Notes under the pieces: model-generated
The model's input: the letters and a program-made list of their open reading frames with translations, nothing else
What the model was told of the DNA's origin: nothing
Database searches by the model: none
Shown here: in pieces, positions 13,049 to 23,919 of the stretch
How the letters are laid out: each line of letters starts with the position of its first letter
Numbering within the stretch: position 1 is the first letter of the stretch
NCBI GenBank assembly: GCA_025677835.1
Contig: JAIXMR010000012.1
Location: forward strand, 186,001 to 250,000
DNA length: 64,000 nt
From: Sporodiniella umbellata
Lineage: Eukaryota > Mucoromycota > Mucoromycetes > Mucorales > Rhizopodaceae
Direction of reading: 5' to 3'
Made by a program: the position numbers and the translations under genes

Positions 13049-14982
13049 TTAATTAACAATGACGATTTGATTAGCAGCTGCGCCTTCGAATCCTTGCAGG
13101 TCGCTGACACTGACAATACTGCCAGTATCACTGTTTGTACCCGAATGATCCAAGACAAGAGATTCGCGATGAGAAGAGCGAGGATAGGGCTTACGATGCG
13201 AATTTCGCCTGGGGTCATCCAGAAGCTCATCCAGATCCTCAAATAGACTGACCGAGCCCACGCGAGAAAGAGTCATACGACGTCGATGAAACATGACTTG
13301 TTTGAAGGCGTTTAGGAGCGAAGTGGAGAGGGAAAGAATCCTTAGGTTGTTCATGAAACTATAGTAGCCACATACTGCTATCACTCGGTCTCGACAAAAA
13401 CGGTCGATGGGCAACCAAGGATTGCTTGCAGGAGGCAGTTTCATTCTAAATTCACAAACGCGCAGCAAGTTGCAGCAAACACATTTGGTCTTGGGCGGCG
13501 ATGCGGCCGTGGACTGAGACGACCGATGGCTGGCGGTCGAAGCCACAGAGCAAGAAGAAGAGTTGGTGGTGGTCGAGAGAAAACTGGTATGGTAAGTGCC
13601 GTTCCAGTATTGTATCTCACATTTGTTTTTCGTAATGGCTTCCAGCAACTTTTTTTTGAACCAGGTTGATTTCCACCAGCCCTGCGATTGGCCAGAAAAC
13701 AGGCAGGGTTCAATATCTTCTGAAAACACGCGTTTCACAAATGGGGTGCTGGGGATACCTGTGCCCTTGGAGTCGGCAGTGACCGCCTTCAGATGCTGCC
13801 CAAACTCGGCCAGGATGAAGCCGTCGATCTGGATGGTACCCAGCTTTTCACAGATAGACGGCGGGCGAAGAGTGTTGCGCTTGGCTAGACCGGACAAGGG
13901 TGGGGTTTGAGGCGGCGGGGGTGAAGAGAGACGTTGGACCAAGGTGGAAGATGTGGTTGCGCTCTGATGAATGGCTGAGTCGAGTTGGACAAGGACGGTC
14001 TTCATCTCTTTCAGTCGGTATTCTCGTGTATCCCAATTCTCTAGTAGACGGGTAGGCAAGCCGGAATGCTCCCGACTGAGTTGGACCAAATTTTCTCGTT
14101 CTGTCACATCATCCATCAAGATACCGTTCAGGTTTCCAAACAGAGTAGTTGTGATGTCAGCCACATCGTGTTCCAGCGCTTCCTTGTCTTGCTCAATCGT
14201 GGCTCGGATCTCCTCTTGTTCGGACAGAGCAGCGGCCAAAGCGCCTAAATCGCGTTTCAGATAAGCTTTCTGTTCAATCTGCTCATCCAGCTGGGCTAAG
14301 AGTTGACTGCAGTTCATACAACAGTTCTCTTCTGAAGACTGTAAATAGAGTGCTGGTTTAGGGTACATCAGATGGGGTGCTGAAGATTGGGAGAAGGAAG
14401 AAAGATCGTCCATCAGATTCACTGGCTCCTTCCTCTCCGGTCGATTCTCGGCTGCTGCTGGCTGCTGAGACCATTCAGTAGCTGCAGCCTGGCGACGCTC
14501 TATCTCGCCTTCTTCTAGCTCATCTTCATCTTTCACTGTCTGGGCCTGCCTTAGGTATTGCAGGCAAAGGTCTGTCACTGATTTGATGTGTTCGTCCTGT
14601 GAACTGAGATCGGAAAGCAAAACGATGGTTTCTTTACTATTAAACTCCATCTTTGATAATTTACTGTTGATATGGTTGATGTACTGATCCTTTTGCGATA
14701 AACCAATCAACCATTCGTTCTTATCTCGTTCATATTTATAATGGATTGACTATTCATAGAAACAAAAAAAAGCTAAGTAAGTTGTTTTCCCCTCCCCTTT
14801 CTTTTTGTCTCTACAGATAAATCCTTTTCTAATTCTACAACTCTGGACTCTAACTTGGATATAATATCTTGTGCTTGCAACAAGAAGGGCAATACATCTT
14901 CCTCTGTAAAATCTTGCTCCAAAATACTACGCTCATATTCTTCTGTTCTTCTCGGAACGGGTATCTCTTCTTCACTAGTCAT
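13049..14982 (-). CDS. Sec2/Rabin8-like Rab guanine nucleotide exchange factor
   Basis: Exons 14982..14815 and 14749..13049, giving 622 aa. An N-terminal coiled coil (LESRVVELEKDLSSIHYKYE) leads into a Sec2-like helix around LEHDVADITTTLFGNLNGI, which resembles the SLFEEAN segment of Sec2/Rabin8 GEF domains. At about residues 476-526, CVCCNLLRVCEFRMKL and DRFCRDRVIAVCGYYSFMNN match the Cys-rich C-terminal module of Rabin8/GRAB. The family activates Sec4/Rab8 on secretory vesicles and directs polarised exocytosis. The rest is low-complexity Ser/Arg linker and tail. ATG 14982 is the first in-frame methionine; the frame is open upstream without ATG, so an extra 5' exon is possible. The coding sequence is visibly richer in GC than its flanks. 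Confidence 0.75.
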
Positions 14983-17131
14983 CAAAGTTTTTCTTTTTGG
15001 TCTATTTCCCTTTTCTTTTTCTTTTTCCAAGGTAGTGTTTCTGAAAAGAAAAAAAAAAGAAAAAGAAATGTTTGTCCCCTGATTTATTTTTTTCTTTTGC
15101 TATACATTTTGTATGGGGAAAGTAAAGTGAGACAGTTCCGACATCGGCTTTACTATTTAAACTAGCAGCCCAAAAAAAAAAAAAAAAAAAAGGTCAGACG
15201 GAAACAAAGGCTGTATAGGCATCTATGAGAAGCAAGCGAGTTAAAGGACTTCTTTGCATCTATATAGTAGCAGAGAAATATTCACATGCACTCATTTCTT
15301 TAATCCATTTCCATATTTTATGTAAGCTGCATGACCTAAAAATATATACATACATATTGAACGGGGCACGAAATCTTATAGGTGCTCAAGTATTAATTGG
15401 TTGTCTCACACGAAAATGCATCAGACAAGTTTCTCTGGACTGTACAGTTCTTGAATCTCATCACCCCCTTTAATAACTCTACCCAGAAGCTTCTTTTATT
15501 TATTTTCTTTATCTTTACACGCCGCTTCTTTTTTAATAGGATAGAAGCTTGCACACTGTAGGCTGAATTTGTACAACCCAACATGTCATTCTGCCTTACG
15601 ACTTCACCAGTACTCTTGACTAAATGAAACATATTTTGTCTCCCTTGTTTTTTTTTTTTGTTATTTGTTTTCTCTTCTTTATTTATTGATCACTGTTCAG
15701 AAGACTCTCGCCTTTACAAAAAAAAAAAAAAAAAGGAAATTTCTTTGTCACTATATGCAATGAATGTTGTACTAAACAGCTTTGTGTTGTCAATGATTAT
15801 AAAAAAGACTTGTTTCTCTTTTTGAGTGTCAACAGGAATCTTTTGTTGCGCGCAAAGGAAGCAAACCTGTTTTAGCTGTCGTTAATAAAAGTCTGATCTT
15901 CATCCAAACAGACCTATAACTAGTGTGCTAGTCTCATAGGTCGTTCTTCTGTGAAAGTAAGACATCAAATCCTTTCCTAACCAATAGAGTAGAAATGGAT
16001 AGCTCTCATCTGTTGGCGAAAATCTAATATATAAAAAAGGAGCTTGTTTGGTTGCCATGTCAACCGTTGACATGATTACACTTAAAAGACCGACAAGGGT
16101 ACAAATCTTCTTTTGGTGCCGTCCAGCAACGGATTATCTAAAAATAAAACGAAACCAAAGAGACCTCTTAAGAAATTTTTAAAGGGGTATAGGTGACCGA
16201 TTGACAAACGCCTGTAAGAACCCAAAAAAAAAAAAAAGAAAGGAAAATGCGGTTAGGTCGCAAGTTTTGTAGAACATTATGACCTATAACATATCGTGTC
16301 ATACGCATTGTATATCAATTTTACCCAAACAGATTGTCGTTTTCGCAATTGAAAGCTGTCTCAATCTCCAAGGGAAAAGAAGCCTCTCTTCACCCTTTCT
16401 TCTTGTTCCTAAATAATCAGCCCATTCTATTCAGCAAAATGAATTCGATGGTACCGTAAATTCCCTGAGAAGTGCTTTCTGACTAGATCTTGGCTGCAGA
16501 GGCAGTATATTATATGCATAAATTCTTTTGTTTCTCTTTGTAAACATACAGAGATGAATACATTACACATAACGTTTTATGCCTAATAAGATGCCATGCT
16601 TATAGACTAAACGAACTGTGTACTCTTCCAAAGCCTCCCACTTCTCTCTCTTATTGCTTAACTTTTTATGCTGTCAACCGCAACGCCCATCGTTCAATCC
16701 TTCAATCCTAACTAAACCTTACGGCAAAACGTTGTTTACCGTACAGAGTGGGAGTCATAGAGCGTTTGTCACTATAGATACCTATGTGCTACTTCTCCCT
16801 ACCCTTTCAGCTTTTTTGTCTATCTGAACCGTAATCAAGCATTTAGTTAAAGTTAAAAGAGTATATAGACAAAAATTACACAAGCCATTCACTGTGTTTA
16901 TAGCAACTACCCAACTCTCTCTCTTTTTTTTTTTTTTATCAAGTATTCAAATAACTACCAACAGAAGTAAAATGTTGAACTTTTTTTTTTTCAAGCACGT
17001 ATTTCTTTTTTATTCCCAACATGCTGATGTACACGCACATAAAATAGTGAAGACACTGACACTTTGTATATATACATTCTGTTTCTTTTTTTTTTTTTGT
17101 TTGTTTGTTTGTTGAAGTTGTCTTTTTTTTT
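14983..17131. other. Intergenic, no gene seen
   Basis: More than 2 kb of AT-rich sequence with several A/T runs and short frames without motifs. A 19-bp near-perfect palindrome lies at 16056-16074. I found no tRNA or coding exon. Confidence 0.4.
16056..16074. repeat. Short palindrome
   Basis: catgtcaac-c-gttgacatg is a perfect 9-bp inverted repeat around one central base, in a large intergenic space. It has the form of a dimeric transcription-factor site, but no factor can be named. Confidence 0.4.
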
Positions 17132-17655
17132 TTAATTTTCTGCTGCTTGTATCAGAGTGATGTTGTCTCCCTTTAATAAAACTCGACCTAATTAACTTTT
17201 GTAAGCTACAGACATACACATGTATTCTTTTCAGAACTGTACCAATCTTGACTCTAGTTTTGTTCTTTACATCTACTTCTTCGGCAGCCTCAAGAACCAA
17301 GTTCATAAACTCATCAAAACCCTAAATCATTGTTAAAGACGCGTTAGTTCATGTAAAGCTCATCCAGACTTTTTTTATCCTTACAATGATTTGTCCTTCA
17401 ATTCTTAAATCAGTCTTTTCAAACAACCAGATTTGTACTCTAGATTTCTACCAGAGAAAACAATACAGTTATTTGGCTTTTCTTATTTGCTTTGTATTCT
17501 ATAACCACTTACATTCTGAAGGTATCTAAAAATAAGATTCTACAAAGTCATTTTGTATTTACATTATTAAATAGTTAGTATTTTCCTTTGAAAAAAAGGT
17601 GATTGTTTGTGTTTACAATGGGTTGAACCATAATCTTTTGAACTTTGGACGACAT
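17132..17655 (-). CDS. SME1: Small nuclear ribonucleoprotein Sm E
   Basis: Five tiny exons: 17655..17617, 17539..17513, 17447..17385, 17321..17243 and 17187..17132, giving 87 aa. The assembled protein carries KIMVQPINLIFRYLQN, KSRVQIWLFEKTDLRIEGQI and GFDEFMNLVLEAAEEV, ending with the Sm2 motif GRVLLKGDNITLI. This is the complete Sm fold at the normal length for Sm E. The protein is one of the seven core ring proteins of U1, U2, U4 and U5 snRNPs. The exons are 27 to 79 nt, so ORF scans miss the gene. It follows the Gid7-like gene on the same strand; the two stops and starts are about 110 bp apart. Confidence 0.95.
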
Positions 17656-17765
17656 CTTTTATGATTATTATTTCTAATGAAGAGAATAGAAAACGACAGA
17701 TATGAAATTAGAATCCACAAAAAAAAAAAAAAAAAAATAGTCATTTATTTGAGTCCCCGCAAAAA

Positions 17766-19813
17766 TCAACTCTCTTGTTTTTCTCCCCAGCTATTGAAGC
17801 AAGCCAATCATATCAATCTTTGTTTTTGTTTTTGGGTAAAATAAAACACTTACACTCGAATGGTATGATCGTCACCAGCAGAAACGTATTGGATAGGCTC
17901 AATAGGGCACCAGCTAACACAATTAACCGTACTTTCATGCCCTTCTAATGCTTCCAGCATGGTTTCGTGCTCTCGATTCCATATGTACACACGATTATCT
18001 GTAATATCAATACGTATTAGACTGTTGGATCCTATTTAAGCTACGTACCTTCGCTGCCACTGAGGATAAAAGACTCATCCGGTCCACCAAAGGTAGACCG
18101 AATGATATATTCATTCTGTTTCTGTCCAGAGTACTTGTGAACCAGCTTGAGTTGATTCAGGTCCCATAAATGAATTTCTTGGAGGTGTTGGATATTGACA
18201 AGAGCAAAATCACCCTTTTTGGTGATAGAAAGAGAGGTGATGGTGCCTTCTTCTGTAATTTTGCCTACTTCGGTAATCTTCATTGCGTCTACTGCATAGA
18301 GTGTGATACATTTGTCTAGCCCAATCGTCACCAATCGTTTACCATCTTGGGTGATCTTCATATCTGTGGTACGCTGGACATTCCATCGCGATATAGGAGC
18401 TCCTTCATGAATGGACTGGTTTAAAAAAGAAAGTTAAAAGACTGACTTTTATACATCATCCCAGTCTAGTGTAGGGCATTTTTTGTTTACCCATAAAAGC
18501 ATTTTTTTGTCACAAGAGCCTGTGATAAAATGAACACTGTCTGGAAGCCAAACACAACTAGTAACCTGATCTTTGTGCTGGACTAAGATTTGCTCTAAAA
18601 CGCTCGTATGAGGGTTCCAAACACGAATGGCATTATCTGTACCACAGATCAAAAGCCGTGTATCATCGGGAGACCAAGCACAGTAAGAGCCACTGACTTC
18701 ACCTTTGAACGCTTCTTTTTGTTCTAGACTCTATAATAGACCAAGGTTAGTATTAGATGTTTTGCCTGTCTCTTTGTTTTTTTTTACTCTCATATCCCAG
18801 ACAATACACGATTTATCTTTAGAGACCGAAGCTAGATAATGGCCATTATTTGAATAGGATACATGCCAAATTTCATCTGTGTGTCCTCGTAATATCTTCT
18901 GTGTGTGTGACGGAAAGATATCTCTATTTGATAGGTTACAAACATCTCTGGTATATATTCTTCTGACTGTCTCTTTTTTTACCTTGTGCACACATGATCG
19001 GAAAACAAAGAAAACTCACTATTCTTTAACGGGCTGTGATACAAACATTGACACTTTTGCCATTCGATAGCTTGGTTAATGAGTCGAACCAATCGATGCT
19101 TTGGTATCATGGCAGAGGATTCGATATAACCTAGAATGCTGTTTTTAGATAAGCTAGTAATGCTAGTTTCTTTTTTTTTTTTTTTCAAAAAAAATTGAAA
19201 ACATACTTTGTAATTCTACTAAGAGTTGATCTCTTGAACCTCCTTGACTTCCTACCCATTGTGCTTGCGTCATGATATCCTCTACAGAGGAACACAATAC
19301 CAAACTTGACAGTTGATGAAGTCGGTCTGTATTTTCTCCCAGGGGCGTGATCTCGTTTCTCAGGACATAAAGAGCTTGCATCGTCTCATTCTTTTCAAGC
19401 AATTCCAAAAACTTTTGTTGTCGTATCAAAAACTGAGCTTTAGAAACAAGAGTATGTGAGATGAAAGGAAGTTCTGCCATCAGCCTTTCAGCCAAAACCC
19501 AATCGCCTGTTAAAATACTTGAACGAAAACTAGAGACAATGTCTGATTCTAGGTTGATGCCTGATGCTTCTTGTAAACATTTAGCTACTGATCTAAATCA
19601 ATAGTAATAACAAAAAAAAAGAACATTAAACTGTTATTGAAATGCATAAATAAGAGATTATCATTTTCTCTCTACTTACGGATAATTAAGATCGTTCAAT
19701 GCCTGTAGCATTAGCCGGACCAACTCTTCCTGCTTGATGTCTGTTGAGAGTGTAAAGGGTTTCTGCTGACTTTTTGCATTGGCATGAGAGGAGTTGGACT
19801 TGGTAATTTGCAT
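17766..19813 (-). CDS. WDR26/Gid7-like subunit of the GID/CTLH ubiquitin ligase
   Basis: Eight exons: 19813..19680, 19592..19207, 19130..18983, 18947..18788, 18730..18455, 18415..18049, 17998..17854 and 17790..17766, giving 546 aa. A LisH motif lies at about residues 26-60 (EELVRLMLQALNDLNYPSVA). A CTLH region follows (SSILTGDWVLAERLMAELP, ALYVLRNEITPLG). C-terminal WD repeats follow: LRGHTDEIWHVSYSNNGHY, YCAWSPDDTRLLICG, FITGSCDKKMLLW and VSWCPIEPIQYVSAGDDH. This order matches WDR26/Gid7, the supramolecular-assembly subunit of the GID/CTLH E3 ligase, which in yeast degrades gluconeogenic enzymes. The last exon codes for only eight codons including the stop. All phases close. Confidence 0.88.
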
Positions 19814-20572
19814 AGCTTCTTTTATGTGTTTTTATTTTTGGGCTTGTAAGGTATCTTATTCTATGCTTCCCTGCAGAAATAAAATTAAGAATAAGAAAGA
19901 AAAAAGAAAATGCTTGTATGTAAAGCAAGAGAAAAAAAGTTGTGTAAACCTGAGTCACATCGTTCTCGCTTTGCATGTAATCAAACATCTTAATCAAAAG
20001 TCCGAATTACTTGTCCAAACAGAAATGATGGCTACATGTTTCTTTTGCAGATCTTTTGTATGTACAAAAGTGTATCTGACCCAAGTTTACAGAAAAAAAA
20101 AAAATATGTTACGTACACAAAGTTTCAACTTCTCAACTTTATAGTTCTAAAAGCAGAGTCAAGTGCAATATCTTGTATCAGCCCAATCCCAATGGTAACT
20201 TATGATGTTAATGCGCTTCTGTTATTCTTCTGAAATTGAATTCTTTTATGCGTGTTTTGCGTGGTTTGAAACAACTTTTAAAAGACACTGTAGGAGACAG
20301 AGCTTTTTTCAAGCCATCACGCTGTATGTCTATTTTTATTTCTGAATATGTATACACACGCAAACATTCACATAAGAGAAACCAAAGTAAGAAAAGAGAC
20401 GTTTTTGCTTATTTTCTCTTGTATACGAATTGCTTTTGATATAGGGGAAAAAGTTGTTGAAGATTTTCATAAAAAAAAAAAACCATGAGGAATTCCAATT
20501 TAGGAAAATCTTTACTGCACTTTTTTTTTTCCTTTTCTTTCTTTTCCTGTTTTTATCCTCATTTAAATAAAA
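19814..20572. other. Divergent promoter region
   Basis: About 760 bp between two divergent genes. It holds only short frames and A/T tracts, plus a pyrimidine-rich stretch just before the start at 20573. No specific element was identified. Confidence 0.35.
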
Positions 20573-21850
20573 ATGACTTTAGCTGTAACCCATGACAACC
20601 TGTGGCAAACTGCCTTTAAATCGTGCGAGGCTACTTTGAGTCTTCTGTCGCTTCTAAAAGAAGACAATGTTCTTGTGAAAGACGCGATGAAAGCTGTGGA
20701 GGAGCTTATCAAGTCACAATCACAAAAACAAAGCGCTCCAACATCCGATGCCTATACCAGACCTCAAGAAACGGACGTTACAAAAAAACCCTTTACTCCT
20801 CTAAGCAAGTGGTCTAGTAACCGAAAGCACAATATGGAAGATTCCTTGACTGAGGAAACGTTTTCCTCAACTTGGCAATCGGTTCCCTTTATACCTAACG
20901 AACTCTATAACCAACAGCAACTGGCGGGTATGACTATCTTAGACAGACAAAGAGTGTCAACTCCTGCCTCTGAAAAGGAAGGTAGATCTACCCATCAAGA
21001 TAACAACCACTACCATAACAATCAAGCTTACCCAAATCATCGCATGCCTTTACACAAAAACCGATCCCATACCAAAGAACATTCTTACCCTCATAACGAG
21101 CGCTATTCACACTCTACCTTAAATAACAGTGTTCCACAAAGAACGCCTTCTCGTTACCAAACCAACACAAATGTTGTCTATCAGCCTCCTGTAGCGCAGG
21201 AACCCAAGCTGCTGACGGAGGCTGATCTTCAAGTCCGTCACGAAGATCTTGTTTTAAATGATCTGCCACACACAATGGGTGTGCATGTGATCTACCATCC
21301 TGAACAGCTAAGTTGCATTCCTATTCCTACAGAAAAGTATGTATGTTTAGTGAGCTACCAAAAGCTGGATGGCCGTCTCAAAGTCTTACAGCTGTTTCTG
21401 ATGACAAGCACCAAGGTTGACGCTTATCTGATCCGTATGGATCGTCTCTATGAAGCAAATAAAGACGAGCTCAAGATCAGTCGCCTGGGTTACTTCCTAA
21501 CAAGTCGAGAAGTAAGCCGAGGTATATGGGAACTTGAATACATTCAAAACACATTGCTGGATCTAGGCATAGGTGCCGGACCATCGGTCAACCTGCCCAT
21601 GGTGATCAAGATGGATTCAGGCCATGAGCTTAGCTTAGCTTCTGCTTTGCACCATTACATGCCAGGGTGGAAAGACCTTGAGACCTTCAAAGCAAAAGAG
21701 CAAGCCGCTAGAAGCATGCCCCGCTCCTTATGGCAAGAAAAGGAAATTCCCCGACCCATGATTGAATACAGTGCTTTCGAAGGCCTCGCCTTGGGTAAAG
21801 TATATAAATTCATTTATGATAAAAGTCGTGCTGGAAGCGCTGCTCAGTAA
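20573..21850 (+). CDS. Unrecognised intronless protein (425 aa)
   Basis: A single uninterrupted frame from ATG 20573, notable among intron-rich neighbours. Residues 1-55 look helical (LSLLSLLKEDNVLVKDAMK). Residues 60-215 are polar, rich in His/Asn/Ser/Gln and probably disordered. Residues 220-415 look like a folded domain with HTMGVHVIYHPEQLSCIPI, KVLQLFLMTSTKVDAYLI and LGYFLTSREVSRGIWELEY. I do not recognise this domain and saw no catalytic signature, signal peptide or membrane segment. Codon use resembles neighbouring real genes. It is probably a fungal or Mucoromycota-restricted cytosolic or nuclear protein. Confidence 0.8.
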   Translation: MTLAVTHDNLWQTAFKSCEATLSLLSLLKEDNVLVKDAMKAVEELIKSQSQKQSAPTSDAYTRPQETDVTKKPFTPLSKWSSNRKHNMEDSLTEETFSSTWQSVPFIPNELYNQQQLAGMTILDRQRVSTPASEKEGRSTHQDNNHYHNNQAYPNHRMPLHKNRSHTKEHSYPHNERYSHSTLNNSVPQRTPSRYQTNTNVVYQPPVAQEPKLLTEADLQVRHEDLVLNDLPHTMGVHVIYHPEQLSCIPIPTEKYVCLVSYQKLDGRLKVLQLFLMTSTKVDAYLIRMDRLYEANKDELKISRLGYFLTSREVSRGIWELEYIQNTLLDLGIGAGPSVNLPMVIKMDSGHELSLASALHHYMPGWKDLETFKAKEQAARSMPRSLWQEKEIPRPMIEYSAFEGLALGKVYKFIYDKSRAGSAAQ

Positions 21851-22318
21851 AAAAAAAAAAGACAGCCACTGTTTATTTTTTATTGTATAAAAAATAATTA
21901 AATAAGTAAATAAACTTATTTGTAATAAAGAAAATAAAAAACAAAAATCGTCTATTTTTGATTCAAACTTTTGCCTTTCCCAAAAAAAAAAAACAAGAGT
22001 CAAACAAGAAAAAGGGGGAAGAAAGGGAGGAGAGTTAAAACAAAGGTTTCTACCGTCAATTTGAGTAGTAAAAAAGTATATATATGTTTATATATGTATA
22101 TAAATATCTAGCCAGAAAAAGATCGAATGATAAAGATTAAAAAGGAGATGACTGATTCCGGTAGAAGGGATGTTTAAGGGGAAAAGAAAAAAGGGCCAGA
22201 AGATTAGAATTGTTTCTTTTTTGCATAATTTTTGTTTATTTTTTATTTCATTTTATTTTTGCATTTATTTTCTCTTTTTAACTCTTTCTTATTGTTTCTT
22301 TTTGAATATTTGAAATTA
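21851..22318. other. Intergenic, AT-rich
   Basis: About 470 bp with A/T runs and a T-rich block directly upstream of the methyltransferase start. Nothing else was recognised. Confidence 0.4.
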
Positions 22319-23509
22319 ATGGGCGTTTTATTTTCACGAGAGTTTTCTTGTAGTTCGAATTCATCAATTCACTGTAACAACAATAATAAAAAGAACAAAG
22401 CAGAATTGGTTCCGCAAGAAAAAAAATTGAATTCACGTATTATTTGGGGTCGAGAATATCACGGAATTGAAAGTAGCGTATATATGCTACCGAAAGACAA
22501 TAGGGAAATAGATAGGCTGCATGATCAGCACTTTATTGCTAAAGAGCTTTTAGGATTGTAAGTTTGTATGCAAAACTTTTCTTACTCTTACACTTCTCCC
22601 CTTTAGTAATATTATGGAAGAGGCATTCGAATTATTGGATTTTGAAAAAGGAAAGCTGCGTGTGTTGGATATATGCTGTGGTCCAGCAACTTGGCTGTGT
22701 GAAGAAAGCTTAGAACATCCGAACTGTCATTTTGCAGGAATTGACATGTGTAATCTCTGGCCGCAAGATATAAGACCTATGAATCTTCATTTTGCAGAAG
22801 CTAACGTGTTGGACGGTCTACCTTATGCTGATCAATCTTTCGGTAAATATCTTAAAATTTTCTGCTATCTAAGAAATAAAATGAGTAAATCAATAAATAA
22901 AATTTTATTTGTTAAACAAAACACTTTGAAAACGGTAGATTTTATCCAAATAAGATTTTCTGAGCTATCCTTCAAAACAAACGAATGGTCCTTTATTCTA
23001 AGCGAAATCAAGCGTGTGCTGAAATCTGGTGGTTGTTTTCAATGGGTGGGTGTAGAGATGCGTGTACATGTAAGATACATAAATAGTCCCTGAAGGAACA
23101 AAGAGAGAATATCAATTGAATTTAAAAGACTTAAAACCTTATTTTGCATTAGATGACAAAGAAAGACACAGCAGTCAAGCATTTGAATGACGCTTTTACA
23201 TCTTTTTGTACCATGTATCAGCTAGAACCTTCTATAGGCTCTAACTTTCATCAGCTAATCAGTCAAAGTCAAATGGAGATACTACAAACAGAGTATCGCC
23301 AAATTCCGTTAGGATGGGGCGGGCCCATAGGAAATGCTTATCTACACACGTTCTCTGATGTTCTAATTGGATTAGCGCCTTGGCTGAAGGGATTCTTTAA
23401 TATCGATAGTCAAGAAAACTATCAATCATTTATTCAAAACACTCAAAACGCTTTTGTTCGTTCAAAATCATATATTGGCTTACATGCCTTTTTAGCTAAA
23501 AAACAATAA
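22319..23509 (+). CDS. SAM-dependent class I methyltransferase
   Basis: Exons 22319..22557, 22607..22842, 22939..23069 and 23153..23509, giving 320 aa. The SAM-binding motif I is LRVLDICCGPATW at about residues 97-109, a variant of the usual GCGPGTW with CC and A substitutions. It is followed by HFAGIDMC, the acidic end of strand 2, then ANVLDGLPYADQSFDFIQIR and IKRVLKSGGCFQWV. This is the layout of the large fungal UMTA/LaeA-like family. An N-terminal segment with RIIWGREYHGIESSVYMLP precedes the fold, as in many Mucoromycota members. The substrate cannot be told from sequence. The junction between exons 3 and 4 (cat|gtaaga ... attag|atg) is the least certain. All phases agree. Confidence 0.8.
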
Positions 23510-23919
23510 TATCCACACATAAAAAGATATCCCCCCTTCTTTCCGTCCAAATACCCTTTTTCTTTTTAAAAGAGAAAAGGTAGAAAAAAACTAGTTGTCT
23601 ACTTTGCTATTATTTTCATTTATTTAATAAACCAGATTGTCAAACAAAGGCCAAGAAAAAAGCTCCTCAAACTAAGAAGATAACTTTGATTTTCTAATAC
23701 CATCAAGGGGAACTAATGGGTAGTAAAGAACAGGCAAAAAGGAGTAAAATATAACCTACAAATGAAAACTTAACATCTGTACGACTATATTGACCACTAA
23801 AAAAAAGGAAATTTAATGCACAAGAGACCTTTTTTTTATAAACTCTACATATGAGCGATAAGATTTTAAATTCAATGCTAATTCTAGTTTAGTTTCTTTA
23901 GGAATTTCGAGCGTCTTTT
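23510..23919. other. Convergent 3' region
   Basis: About 400 bp between convergent genes, AT-rich, with no motif beyond A/T tracts. Confidence 0.4.
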
